From contig OX381714.1 in NCBI GenBank assembly GCA_947462335.1, forward strand, positions 22,540,618 through 22,604,617: a DNA stretch of 64,000 bases, read 5' to 3'. Of the stretch, positions 22,501-33,400 are shown piece by piece. Both the position numbers and the translations under genes were made by a program. Source of the DNA: Harmothoe impar (lineage: Eukaryota; Annelida; Polychaeta; Phyllodocida; Polynoidae). How positions within the stretch are numbered: the stretch's first letter is position 1; every line of letters starts with the position of its first letter. The notes beneath the pieces were generated by a model. The model worked only from the letters and a program-made list of their open reading frames with translations. It made no database searches and was not told where the DNA came from.

Positions 22501-22717
22501 ATAGAAGACTAAGGGTAAATGAATTTCCCTGTCAATATCCTATACACACAAGCTGTTCTTAAAATAACCTGTTGCTTCTTTTTCATCCCAAGAAGGCATT
22601 CTGCTGGAGGGCAAGGACCAATATAGTTCTGGTTGTACATAGGAACCATTGTGTTATAGCCATACTGTCCCAGTGATATTTTCAGGATTTTTCTGCTCAA
22701 GCTAATTGACATTTCAA

Positions 22718-22984
22718 CTATAGACAGCTACTCTGACGAGATTGTTCCACTGGTTGTCTACACTTTGCCTGGTGACACCCCGTAGTCATAAGGGTAGTTT
22801 GAAGATCTATCTCAATCATATTGAGTATATTTCCAACAACAATGTGTTGCATACCAGCCCATCTAGCTCTCTCAAATAGAGGATAGTCTGCATGTTTTAT
22901 GTCAACACCAATAGCCTCAGATCCTAGGAATTGCATTAGTCTGCATCGACTCTCAATGTCTTTAAACTTAGTAAATTGGGCCAT
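22718..22984 (-). other. Conserved unknown segment (three copies in window)
   Basis: Minus-strand frame of 89 codons with the core LFERARWAGMQHIVVGNILN then MIEIDLQTTLMT. The same core (LFKRARWAGMQHIVTRNILN) is found at 59035-59135 and, split by a MITE, at 41542-42125. Conservation at the protein level across three copies suggests a once-coding exon; function unknown. Confidence 0.45.
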
Positions 22985-23089
22985 TAGTGGAGAATAATCT
23001 CTGAATTTACAACAAATACCAAGTCAATATGATGATATTATTTATGACAACTATACCCTATTGCCAGTTTACTCCTTGTATGTGGGATG

Positions 23090-23275
23090 CTATGTATAAT
23101 GTAAATGAGGCCTAATAGCTTTTACAATGCTGTTATGAGCAATTATGCTGACCACTAGCTCAATATCAGGTGTCGGTATCCTTCTTTTATTGAACCGAAG
23201 TCTCTTATCCAAATCATCATCAAAATCCCTTACGGTAAGCCTCTTTTTCAGAGGTAACTTCCTTTGGGCCTGAAA
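23090..23275 (-). CDS. Terminal coding exon, basic, unknown
   Basis: Acceptor GTCTATACAG ends at 23276; 61 codons follow before TAG at 23090-23092. Sequence features: QRKLPLKKRL, an acidic DFDDDLDKRL patch, NKRRIPTPDIE and a hydrophobic VVSIIAHNSIV run. It joins in phase 0 with the 39-bp exon 23378-23416. No family recognised. It is too short and lacks a start codon, so it would be missed by ORF callers. Confidence 0.5.
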   Translation of the reverse strand, partial: FQAQRKLPLKKRLTVRDFDDDLDKRLRFNKRRIPTPDIELVVSIIAHNSIVKAIRPHLHYT

Positions 23276-23934
23276 CTGTATAGACCATTGTCAATAACCA
23301 TGTATTTTGTTATTTGGCTTATACAAGTTCTACAACAAGTTCTTTCTTTTTATTAGGCATAAAATTCTCAGACTTACCTCAGCATCTTCATCAATCTCAG
23401 ACCAAACTGAAGGAGCCTTCAAAAGAAGATAAGGCAGTAATACCACATAATTCATAATTGACATGTATATACATAAGTAGTATTAAGTAGTAGTAGTTTT
23501 TTTAAAATAATCTACAGTAATAACTCTTGTGTGATGATTAATGACAAAATAGAAAGAGGCACTAGGCCTTGCAGTGTATCAGACCCCTAGTCGGACCAGG
23601 CAGGAGATGAAGGGGTGGCTATGAGTTCATCATTAGGTGCTGGTGACTGATAAAGAGGTTGGTAGGCCACCATTTCCACATCTTGACCAGCTATAAGTAG
23701 TTCATCCATCACAACATCTTCTTCAGCAGGTACAGGGGTTGAGCTGTGGGTGTTGGACACCTCCATGGCCTCATCATCAGCATCTCTCTCCCCAGACTCT
23801 TGATCTCCTTCAGCAGTTCAGAAGAGCTATCCTAAAGAAAGAATAGACAGTGATTAAGGAAAGGCTAACAGTGGTTTCCCAAAACGATTGTATAATATAT
23901 ATAAACTTTAATTCTCAATGCCTGTAATACTTAC

Positions 23935-23994
23935 TGGAGTGAGCTCCTTGTACCAGTCCTCTTCAAACATTGAGATGTTATCTTCAATGACACA
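23935..23994 (-). CDS. Internal exon, 60 bp
   Basis: Bounded by CTCCTCAG acceptor (ends 23995) and CCA|GTAAGT donor (starts 23934). Twenty codons, phase 0 on both sides, sequence CVIEDNISMFEEDWYKELTP. Flanking introns share GTAAGTATTACAGGCATTG starts and TAATCACTGTCTATTCT ends, which points to an exon-intron duplication. Confidence 0.6.
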
Positions 23995-24828
23995 CTGAGG
24001 AGAATAGACAGTGATTAGGGAAAGGCCAAGAGTAGTTTCCCAAAACAATTGTACATAATATGTATATATGCACTTTAATTTCACAATGCCTGTAATACTT
24101 ACCCTTTTGACTTTGGAAGTGTTGAAAAAACCTGTGATGGAGACGATTGCATAAAAGTGTCCAACATGATTATCCTTGTCTACATGGTACATGAAAATTA
24201 CCTGTTTTCTGGTACCATTCTCATCCATCTCTGGATTATGCAGAATCTTGTTACTGGCATGTGTAGACATGACATACACACCAACACTTAACACCTCTTC
24301 AAACTTCGATATGTCATTGAAAGACACGGGGGCAAGAGAATTGACATCAGCAGGGGTACATAAACTTAAAGCAAAAGCGTTGTTGTAGTAGATCGTAGAG
24401 CCTCGAACTATCTTTGAGACAGTTCAAGAGAAAGTCTGTAAAAAGATAATGTTGTCAAAAACTATCTCAATTTCAGTAACCATGCATTTTGTTATTTGTA
24501 TATAACAGGTTCTATAACAACAGGTTCTTTCTTTAAAAAGAAAAAAATTGTCAAACTTACCTCAGCATCTTTAATGCTCTTGACTTCTTCCAAGTCTAGG
24601 TCGTCACCCCACACAGTTGGTGCATACGTCCCCTTTAGGCATGGTCAGCAGAGCATCTTAGTCAATTTTAGACCAAACTGGTGAAGCCTTTAAAAGAAAA
24701 GAAGACAGACCTAGGACATAATTCGTAATTGAAATGTACATGACTGATCAAGAGGTTGGTAGGCCACCATTTCCACACCCAGCCAACAATCAAAATGGTA
24801 TACACTTTGTATGTATGTGTGCCCTCAG

Positions 24829-24925
24829 TGTGACCTCTGTGCTGGCCTCCCTGCTCTACTCCTGGGTGTGTGTAGTGGTCTGCCTCCTCCTGTGGTCCCC
24901 AAGGCTCTGGCCCCACAAGGGCCAG
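24829..24925 (+). CDS. Candidate transmembrane exon, unrecognised
   Basis: Acceptor GTGCCCTCAG ends at 24828 and a CAG|GTGGGC donor follows 24925 (alternative CTCAG|GTAGTC at 24946). One frame gives VTSVLASLLYSWVCVVVCLL and LWSPRLWPHKGQ, i.e. one transmembrane helix followed by basic residues; GC content is higher than the flanks. No partner exon established. Confidence 0.3.
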
Positions 24926-24946
24926 GTGGGCTGGTATGTACCTCAG

Positions 24947-25390
24947 GTAGTCAGGGAGGAGGTGGGGCTGTGTGTATTACATAAGTGCCCACTTATGACT
25001 ATCAGTGGTTGGGCTGGGATCCCAGATTAGGTTACAAGTGGACATATATTGTATATCGATAGTTATGAGTGCCTATCTAACATCACTATTAACGTATGTA
25101 TGTCTATCTATACACATATGTCTGGACGGCTCTAATATATCCTATCCTCATTATTTATTTCTAAACTAATCTACACGAGATCCACATCAATCTTTTGGCC
25201 TTCTCTTTTCTTTCCTTCGTTCTGATTTCAATTTGTGCTGCCAGCGCGTGCAGGGCCACCCCTGCATGCATGGGTGCTGAGTCATTGGCATACAACTCTT
25301 CCAAGGATGGTAAGGTAAGGCCATATGAGCTGTTGTCTCCAGTGGTGTGATTATAGAGGGCAATTTATAATATTGTATAAATGGTCAAAC
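24947..25390. other. Gene-free stretch
   Basis: AT-rich spacer up to the start of duplicated unit D1; nothing recognisable. Confidence 0.45.
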
Positions 25391-25659
25391 GTCTTAAGAT
25401 GTATAATTCCTCTATCCTTGTGCATACATGTGTGGATAGATCTTGTACACTGCATCTCATCATTTTATGGTTATGATTAAACATGCAAATAATAGTCTAA
25501 TCGCTATGCACACCAACATGTATGTTAGGTTATGTAGTTTGTCTATTCTTATATGTATATACATACGGCTATTATATATGTAATATAATATGTCTGTTAG
25601 TTGGGGAATTGACCATGCTTCCTGACGCCTCCAGTGGTGTGATTATAGAGGGTGCCCAC

Positions 25660-26099
25660 TGTAACACAGGGAACACACTTTATCTATATGGTGTGGTATA
25701 GCATTTATTGCTCGTTGTGTCTTCTTAAGGTTCTTCAGGTTCTCCTGGTTCTAGTACAGGCCTGGAAACCTTCCTCTCCATATATACCATCTCCTGAGAG
25801 GACCTGCCCCCTGCCCCCTGCCCCTCATGTGAGCACCAGGACCTGGATCTTGCCCCCAAGGTCCTGGCACCACCTAGACTAGCCAATAGGAGAGCAGGAC
25901 TCCTCTCATGAGATGGTCACAAGATGCCCTGTCCACTCATCACCTTACCACATGGTCACTAGATAGGACCTTCCGGCTCAGGTGATAGTGACAGGACATC
26001 CCAGTGCATCTGCACCAACAATACTAATGATTCATATATGATTATCCATAGTGTCCAATTAAAATTTCTAAATGTCTATACGGGGGCCATTCTGTTACA
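25660..26099 (-). repeat. 3' LTR (440 bp)
   Basis: Starts TGTAACACAGG, ends CTGTTACA. Lacks about 50 bp after CCTTCCGGCT that the other LTR has; the missing piece is bounded by GGCT on both sides, which suggests a microhomology deletion. AATAAA on the minus strand is present near 25703. Confidence 0.85.
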
Positions 26100-26199
26100 T
26101 TCGCCCCTTTCATCAAAAGAAATATAGTCATATTTCTTGAGCACACGATTCATCTTCATTCTAGCTGCATCCGTCATCCTTCATCACTTCCAGCGTTAC

Positions 26200-27262
26200 T
26201 TCCCTCATGTGAACCTGAGGGCAGCATCCGCATGAGGTACAATTACCATTACCTCCCTCATGTGGGCCTGAAAGGCAGCACCCACATGAAGTACAAATTA
26301 CCTCCCTTATGTGGACCTAAAGGGCAGCATCCACACAAGGTACAATCAGCATTACCAGGTTGGGGCCGGGACCATGTTGTTAGGACGTACTAAATACATA
26401 GTACACACTTTCCATTGGGTCTGTACCAAGATTATGGTACTGTGCACCATCTTGGGCTGTACCATAATCTTGGTACACCTGGTGTGCTCATTCGACCATG
26501 ACCCCTGCTCATGCAGGTAAATGGGCCAATCACAGCCCAGTACTCATGTACCTTACCTGTGGTCACTGGACTGTGACCCATATCTGTGCATGTAATAGTG
26601 GGGTCACTGGGGTCATAGGTGGGACTAGGGAAACCACTCTACCATTTCATGCTTATATTTACATTATATGGCTTATTTACTACATTATCAAACATCACTA
26701 AGTGAAAACAAAAACGTCATTTTGTGGGCCTTAATCTATGATTTCATCCTATGGGTTCATTTTTATTAGCAGATTTAACAAAAAATTAGCAAACTGATTT
26801 TACTAAACTTTTACTGAAGGAAAATATGTATATAAAGCCAATTCTTAGATAATATTCCGATTTTAGTTATGAAAAAGGGTACATACATAAATTATAGGCC
26901 TTTGCTTCCTATAGTGGCATCAGAATTATGCATTTTGATATGGAAATATGAGAAAAGTGACAATAAATGAGTGTACCAAGTTCTTGGTACACCCTGTGTT
27001 CTGGGGACTGTCATTCAATCTTAGGGCGTACTAAGAAACTGGTCAGTCTCCAACCTGATTACCTTCCTCATGTGGGCCTGAAGGGGAGCACCCACATGAC
27101 ATACAAATTACCTCCCTTATGTGGACCTAAGGGGCAGCATCCACACCAGGTACAATTACCATTACCTCCCTCATGTGGGCCTGAAGCGCAGCACCCACAT
27201 GAAGTACAAATTACCTCCCCCATGAGGGCCATAATGGTGGGACCCTCATGGAGTACAAATCC
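26200..27262. repeat. About 50-bp tandem units, array split by a MITE
   Basis: Units such as ACCTCCCTCATGTGGGCCTG followed by GCAGCACCCACATGAAGTAC start near 26200, 26258, 26307, 27061, 27110, 27164 and 27213. The two blocks of three and four units were one array until the element at 26356-27057 inserted. Confidence 0.75.
26356..27057. mobile_element. Non-autonomous DNA transposon, 5-bp TSD, CAGGTTGG ends (family M5, copy 1)
   Basis: Ends CAGGTTGGGG and CTCCAACCTG form a short inverted repeat; flanked by ATTAC at 26351-26355 and 27058-27062. Interior contains GTACCAAGRTTATGGTAC-type palindromic words and GGGCGTACTAAG. A relative with the same end sequence and also a 5-bp TSD is at 46104-46790. 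End sequence and TSD length recall hAT5-type elements; no transposase inside. Confidence 0.75.
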
Positions 27263-27357
27263 ATTAGGCAATCTCGGCTGCAGGGGCATTCGGTGTCGCA
27301 AAGTCCAGTATGGTGTACATGCGCCGTACGCTGGCGTCCATCCGCTCCATCCCCTGG

Positions 27358-27621
27358 TCAACACCTGCCCCTCCCGGCTCTCGTCTCCTTCTGCCAACGC
27401 CCCACCGATCCTCTAGGCTTCTCAGCAATGGCTATGCAGGGGTAATCACCCTGTAAGGCGGTAATCGCGCCCTCGGCTTCTGCCGACATCCACCAGTAGC
27501 GTGGCAGTGCACCTGTCATTTGGCTTGGCATAGTCTTAAATATGGCAGATCTAACTCTTGGTCCTCTCATAACAATTACAATAATTATCACTACTAAAGC
27601 ACTAACAGACAAACCCACCAA
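27358..27621 (-). other. ORF with one hydrophobic segment inside the LTR element
   Basis: 87 codons in the element's sense orientation: a hydrophobic LSVSALVVIIIVIVM run then a basic/polar region (RGPRVRS, PRYWWMSAEAEG). Its place upstream of the 3' LTR and its single membrane helix would be compatible with the stub of an envelope-like gene, but there is no other support. Confidence 0.25.
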
Positions 27622-28472
27622 TGGTCATTTCAATACATACACTACAGACAAACCTCTAACATTATATACCAACAGACAACTTCTCAAATGATCTCTGCAA
27701 CATATGCACAACTAAAGTACCAACAGACAAACCTCACTAATTCCAACAGACAAACCTCTAATTGTCTCTACATTTTTTCTCTAATCACAAAACCTTTAAT
27801 GACAACTTCGCAGTCACTGACACACTCTATTCTTTGTACTGGCCTATCATTCAACCCACTCACTCTCTCTCCCAAGTCACTCATACAGGAACAAATTACA
27901 TAAAACTAATCTCAAAACACTAACCAAACACAAAGATCATGTATTTTAGAAACCACTTTCTTATTAAATATGAGGATACCTAACTAAGACCACCTAAGAT
28001 AAGCCAATATAAAAGAGAATAACCAACCAAAAATCCTTAATCCTTTGCAAACATTCTCTTCTCAAAGGGAACAAGACATCTCAAATGTCATTAATCAGCA
28101 TACACTGCGAAAATCTCTTTTTTTTCCTTCCTTGACCTTAGTCTCCCTACCAATTATTACCACAACACACGCTACATATAGACAATCAACAAACCTATAT
28201 CTCTCTGATAACTGTGACATCTAGTCTCTGTATCTCTCTTGGTACATATATGCTGCTATCTGTAATGAGCATATCTCTCACTGCCCTATGTTACTTAACT
28301 CCACAGATCTGTGATAAATCCACACACTGCCTATCTGATTGATCAGATGGCAAATCTGCTATGCTGATACTGGGCTATCATGCTATTCTGCCTATGATAC
28401 AACCTCTCCCCTGTCTAAACATCACATCAGTAGTATGCACAACTGCAACTGAAAATCCCATCAGTTCACTCC

Positions 28473-28498
28473 CATTCATTCATTCATTCATTCATTCA
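28473..28498. repeat. (CATT)n microsatellite
   Basis: Six or so uninterrupted CATT units inside the LTR element interior. The surrounding 27700-29420 is A/C-rich, without coding signal. Confidence 0.9.
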
Positions 28499-29427
28499 AC
28501 CATTCCTAACCAGTAAGTCTTGGACTTTATACAAAAACAATGGATACACCATTCACTTTACAAATACAGGTAGGTGCACAGGCATGGCCTGTTGTTCATA
28601 CCATTCAGATACCAATTGACTGGAGTTCCATAATGACAAATGACGACAATCACGACAAAAATAACAATCATCACCACAACTTCAAGAACAATAACAACAA
28701 CAATGAAACCTAGTCACATTAGAGTTAGGTATACCTTCATGTATACAAGACTTTGCTTAATCACTCTACTGCCTGGCCTTTGCCTAAAACTACCTTCCCA
28801 ACATTCACTATAACATAAATTTTCCACATCCTCCCCTGAGCTTGGTGGCACTAAATCTCGTGCTCTTGTCAATTCCAGACCAGCTCTCACCGTGGAATGT
28901 CCCTCTCAACAACCTTTGGCTAATTACTCAGCATTTGCATGCCTATTCAGGACTCTTAAACACAATATCCAAGGCCTCATAACCTCCACTAAACAGTCAC
29001 ACTCCCTTGTCCTTTCTAGACGTTTTCATACCTTATGCCCAAAGGCTAAACACACTAGCTGTGCTCTTTCAAACCATTTCACACAATCCTTTCACTTCAT
29101 TTCTCAAACTCATCCGACTTATATGCACTAATCAAAATATAACATCAAACCACAATTTTACAACCCTCATACACTGCTTATAAAAGTCAGCTACCATTAG
29201 CCTAACACAAAACACCTTCTACCCCTAGCTCCCTTATGTCCAACCTGAACATTATCTGATATGCTGGCATACTCTCTAAACGATACCGCTAGGGCTTCCA
29301 TATGATCCGCCTGATCTGCCATAGTTAGCCTCTTACCAAAACCAAAACCAAATGCACCTTACCCTCTGGCCTCTGTGGCTCCACCGGGACTCTTCCCAAC
29401 CAAGGTGCTCTCCCTCCTGTGTTCTTG

Positions 29428-29447
29428 CTATCCTGGTCACGGCACCA
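29428..29447 (-). promoter_or_regulatory. Primer binding site complementary to tRNA-His
   Basis: Minus strand TGGTGCCGTGACCAGGAT. Its complement ends GTCACGGCACCA, the 3' end expected of tRNA-His (acceptor GCCGTGA...TCACGGC plus A and CCA). Established knowledge: animal tRNA-His acceptor sequence; assignment is from memory of that sequence. Confidence 0.6.
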
Positions 29448-29459
29448 ATGTTAGAAGTG

Positions 29460-29952
29460 TGTAACACAGGGAACACACTTTATCTATATGGTGTGGTATA
29501 GCATTTATTGCTCGTTGTGTCTTCTTAAGGTTCTTAAGGTTCTCCTGGTTCTAGTATAGGCCTGGAAACCTTCCTCTCCATATATACCATCTCCTGAGAG
29601 GACCTGCCCCCTGCCCCCTGCCCCTCATGTGAGCACCAGGACCTGGATCTTGCCCCCAAGGTCCTGGCACCACCTAGACTAGCCAATAGGAGAGCAGGAC
29701 TCCTCTCATGAGATGGTCACAAGATGCCCTATCCACTCATCACCTTACCACATGGTCACTAGATAGGACCTTCCGGCTGACCCTAGCACCTAGAGTTATG
29801 TAAAGGTGCCAGGGTCTTATACAACATGGCTCAGGTGATAGTGACAGGACTCCCAGTGCATCTGCACCAACAATACTAATGATTCATATATGATTATCCA
29901 TAGTGTCCAATTAAAAATGTCTAAATGTCTATACAGGGGCCATTCTGTTACA
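29460..29952 (-). repeat. 5' LTR (493 bp)
   Basis: Same termini as the 25660-26099 LTR with an extra 50-bp segment (GACCCTAGCACC...ACAACATG) near 29780-29830. Very similar elsewhere by eye, implying a fairly recent insertion. Confidence 0.85.
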
Positions 29953-31118
29953 TCACCAGATGTAGTGGTAGGTGTGGCCTAGAGGCCTTAGATATAAGTC
30001 TGAGACCACCAGTACTCTTAAGTCGGGGAGTTTACGTACAGATAATGGGGTCTGAATGTTTGGGTACACCATGTAGGTGCATTTTTGCGCTGCCATCTCC
30101 CTGTCATCCTTGAAGATGGCATGCATGCATGATGGGTTATGGGTTGGAATGCTATTTGGTATAGCCATGCATTGATATACCTCCTTCCCACCACAATTTT
30201 GTCCATCGTTGCTGTCACTTTCTACGAAAGCATCAGCCGCTTGTGAAACGGCGAAGAGGCTGGTCGTTGTCTCAATTTTGTATGTACTTTAAACTTAAGT
30301 GATTGGGACGGCATTGCAAAGGTATGGACATGGTATAATTTAAACCAAGAGACATCCAATTAAATGGGGATCCTAATGTGGACGTAGAAGTTTACTGTAA
30401 CCATCTTGTCCTCCCATGTAGGAGCTGAGCTTATAAATACTTTCCCTCAGATATCACAATCTTAACCAGAGATTATAGGCATACGCTAGTGAGATTGTCC
30501 CAATGCAAATGGCCTATGATTCCTCAATGGTCCCAATATAGTTTCTGCATTTTTATATATATATATGTGGGTGGCTCCTAAAAACCCATAGCTATACACA
30601 TTTTATCACTGTTAACCCAAATTACTTGTATAGTTTCTGCATTCTTATATATATATATGTGGACGGCTATTATATATTCTCTTAATCTTTATTTCTGGTT
30701 TAAATACTACATGCTGTAGACTTTGATAGTGTGTGTGACTGAATATTGTAGATAATTACCTATACTTTTGATAGAAGGTCACTTAAAACTACACTGGTCT
30801 TTTCTTTTAAGGGTATTCTTCTTTGTCATGGTACTTTGTTATATATTCTTGCTTTTGCTCTTTAGTTAGACACACATAGGCCACCCATTAGCTCTTTTTT
30901 AATGATAACAAAGTTGATATAATCTCGGAAAAAAGTAGTTTACCCGATTGTGTGGTTTGGGGCCAGTGGTATGTCTTGTACACCTCTTCTACAGAGTCAT
31001 CATTTTTCTACTGGTTTAGTGATTTCTGGTGTACACCAGCACCTGCACACTTACCTATCCGGGCACTGGCACGGTTGCATGTTCTCATTGTCTGCACAAT
31101 ATTTACAGAGAGGGAATT

Positions 31119-31307
31119 TTAACTTGCTAACAGAGTCGAGGGAATAGGGGTGCTGACTTTTGCTATTCCAAAATATTCCAAAATCAGTTGTTCAATGTTA
31201 GTTCCACTATGAACCACACAATGGCCTATGGGGTATCTACAGCTTTTGTTTACACATGTGTAGAGGCTTGTTAAGTCTATATACTTAATGTTCCCTACCT
31301 CTGCCAT
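31119..31307 (-). other. Conserved D-unit ORF (Cys-rich), copy 1
   Basis: 62 codons beginning MAEVGNIKYIDLTSLYTCVN, with three cysteines (TCVNKSCRYPIGHC). The D2 copy at 35817-36005 differs by only two residues, but the DNA is also nearly identical, so protein-level selection cannot be inferred. Confidence 0.35.
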
Positions 31308-32270
31308 CTCATGATGTAAATTTGCACACCCTGGCTCAAAGAAATTATTAATGTTTCTTTTGTAACAAGACTAAATCCGGATGTGAGCAAGCTACCAGGG
31401 CACAATAGATGTAGTGATAAAAATGGAAGATGTGGTTGGAATAAAGAGACATATGTCATGTATAGTCCTTCTGTGTGTAGGAGGGGACAGTGTATCCTGA
31501 CAGTGTGCTGCCTTACCTCCAGTGAGGGATATCGGAGGCACTAACTGTAGTAGGAGCGTGTGTGAGCAGTAACCCTCCTCCTCTGACTGCCCATGCCTCG
31601 CCCTCCCTGTGATATAGCTACCTGTAGTAGGTCACTGTGTCCTGATTACCAAAGAGCTGCTCTCTGTATCACCCAAACTGACCCTTAGGCGTGGCCTCAT
31701 TTCTGCCATATTAATATGTGACCTTGTTAATCTTACCAGTGATCTGACCCAGATCCCTCCCTGGCCGTGACACAGTTCTAGGAATGGTGTTATTAATTTG
31801 GGTCAACAGACTACCTGTGCTGACCCATAGCTGACCAAGATCGTTAACTGTTTCTCTGCTGAGCAGCTCACTGCTCACCACCAAGGCTGAAGACCGAAGG
31901 CCTCAATGGTTCCAATAGTGTGCATAAATGTCTCCTCTACAATCCTGTTTGACTGTTGTTTTGAATGGTAGAGGCAATAGATCCACAATCATACTAGTAA
32001 ACCTGTGAAGATCTGTAAAGTTAGGTTCTGTGATTATTCTGTGCAACTATTTCATCTTCTAACTATAGCTACTCTGCAGAGTGAAACCTCTTATGAAATC
32101 TTACCTAATGCTACATCCCCACAGCATCGCTAAACATGTCATGTATCTTTGAAAACATGTTGTCACTTAGAAGCCCATGAAACCCTTCACCGAGGCCTGA
32201 ATACCGGGGGGAGGGGGCACTGGCAGGTATTTGGTGATAATTACCTCCAAACCCATCTGCCTCACTATTG

Positions 32271-32855
32271 CTAGGATAGGATTCCAAGTCTGTCTCTATG
32301 CTTCGGGGGAGCTGCAGCTGATGAGCTGTCTAAATCAAAGCTGCATTCATCCCATGAACCATATATAATAATGGGGTCCTCCTCCACCTCTACCGCATTG
32401 ATTTCTGGACTGGGAGTCAGGCAGGTACCGTTATTAACACCTGCCCCCTCCTCCCCCCAGAACCCTGAGAAGGTGGGCTGGGTGAGAGACATGTCCCATT
32501 CTCCCCCTCCCCCAATGTCAGAATCCCCCCCCCCCCATGACAAGCATATTATCAGGGGCAGTGAGTCTCGTCCCACCCCCTCTTCCAATAAGATAGGAGT
32601 CCTCCTCCCTACTTTAAACACTGATAAGCCCTATTTTCCGGCCTATATAGCCAGTGTTATTTCCTCATCTGAGGAGATTTCTTCCACATCACTCACCAGC
32701 TGTTGTGGTTGGTGAGTGATCTCCCCTCCCTCTTCTAGGGCAGCAGGTAATATACACTTGTGTGCAATCTCGTGTTGGGCGTGCTTTTTGAACATTATAA
32801 TGGAATGGCACCTGCTCATTGGACACTTTTCCAGGATACGGACCTCCCTGCGCAC
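32271..32855 (-). other. D-unit minus-strand ORFs, acidic and CxxxC-containing, copy 1
   Basis: Adjacent frames: 32271-32621 carries MSLTQPTFSGFWGEE and the acidic YGSWDECSFDLDSS; 32643-32855 carries ILEKCPMSRCHSIIMFKK and ends in SDVEEISSDEEI. The D2 equivalents are 37808-38029 and 38172-38384. They look like exons of one protein with an acidic domain, but splice sites are not convincing and the family is unknown. Confidence 0.35.
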
Positions 32856-33000
32856 CTGTAGGTGCTTTTTCAGCCATCAATGCTTTGTACTTCACCTTAG
32901 ACCTGGAGGAGACCATGTATACCTTACTGGTGGCAAGTGTCTCGTTTAAACTCCAACTTCCTGAGTCAATATCCTCCATCGGGACCATTCGCTGGGTGTA

Positions 33001-33400
33001 TCACTGCTGGATCCCTGCTGTGCTTTAATGCACCATGATGCACCAGGGCTGTGTATACTCCCCTCCTTAGTACTTACTCCTGTGTGCACTATGGAGCTAT
33101 GTGGTATACTGTTTACAGCCTCCTGCCGGACTACTCACTGGGTGTGTGTATCACTGCTGGATCCCTGCTGTGCTTTGATGCACTGTGATGCACCAGGGCT
33201 GTGTATACTCCCCTCCTTAGTACTTACTCCTGTGTGCACTATGGAGCTATGTGGTATACTGTTTACAGCCTCCTGCGGGACTACTCACTGGGTGTGTGTA
33301 TCACTGCTGGATCCCTGCTGTGCTTTGATGCACTGTGATGCACCAGGGCGGTGTGTATTCCCCTCTTTAGTACTTACCATAAGCTAAGGGAAATACTGCA
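33001..33400. repeat. 150-bp minisatellite, three units (D1)
   Basis: TCACTGCTGGATCCCTGCTG recurs at 33001, 33151 and 33301. The period of 150 is divisible by three, so the plus-strand repeat ORF here (CILPSLVLTPVCTMELCG repeats) stays open by arithmetic. The D2 copy has units at 38528, 38678 and 38828. Confidence 0.9.

Larger units (their letters stand above)
23090..24687 (-). pseudogene. Spliced gene with polB N-terminal domain and acidic tail, probably decayed
   Basis: A multi-exon minus-strand gene is visible from splice signals. Exons: about 24561-24687 (SPVW and APTVWGDDLDLEEV words, donor GTAAGT, one stop); 24103 to about 24420 (polB N-terminal domain, VSFNDISKFEEVLSVGVYV to VGHFYAIVSITGFF); 23935-23994 (VIEDNISMFEEDWYKELTP, 60 bp, both ends phase 0); 23587-23831 (acidic, DADDEAMEV to SPAWSD stop, one frame change); 23378-23416 (APSVWSEIDEDAE); 23090-23275 (terminal basic exon). 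Introns at 23995-24102 and 23832-23934 are near-duplicates. The homologous polB copy at 44-47 kb continues with zinc-finger cysteines after ITGFF; here that part is replaced by the acidic exons. It may be a captured or truncated polB gene. Confidence 0.55.
25660..29952 (-). mobile_element. Non-autonomous LTR retrotransposon (minus strand)
   Basis: Direct LTRs at 25660-26099 and 29460-29952, both TGTAACAC...CTGTTACA. On the minus strand the 5' LTR (29460-29952) is followed after 12 bases by the PBS (29428-29447), and the 3' LTR (25660-26099) is preceded by a purine tract (AAAGGGGCGA, 26101-26110). Flanks CCAC (25656-25659) and TCAC (29953-29956) are a 4-bp target duplication with one difference. 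The 3.3-kb interior shows no gag, RT or integrase motif, so it is a LARD/TRIM-like passenger. LTRs differ by a 50-bp segment present only in 29460-29952. Confidence 0.85.

Noticed and set aside
32371..33387. Plus-strand repeat ORF with CILPSLVLTPVCTMELCG units as a secreted repeat protein
   Set aside because: Unit is exactly 150 bp, so the frame stays open by arithmetic; the region's other signals are on the minus strand.
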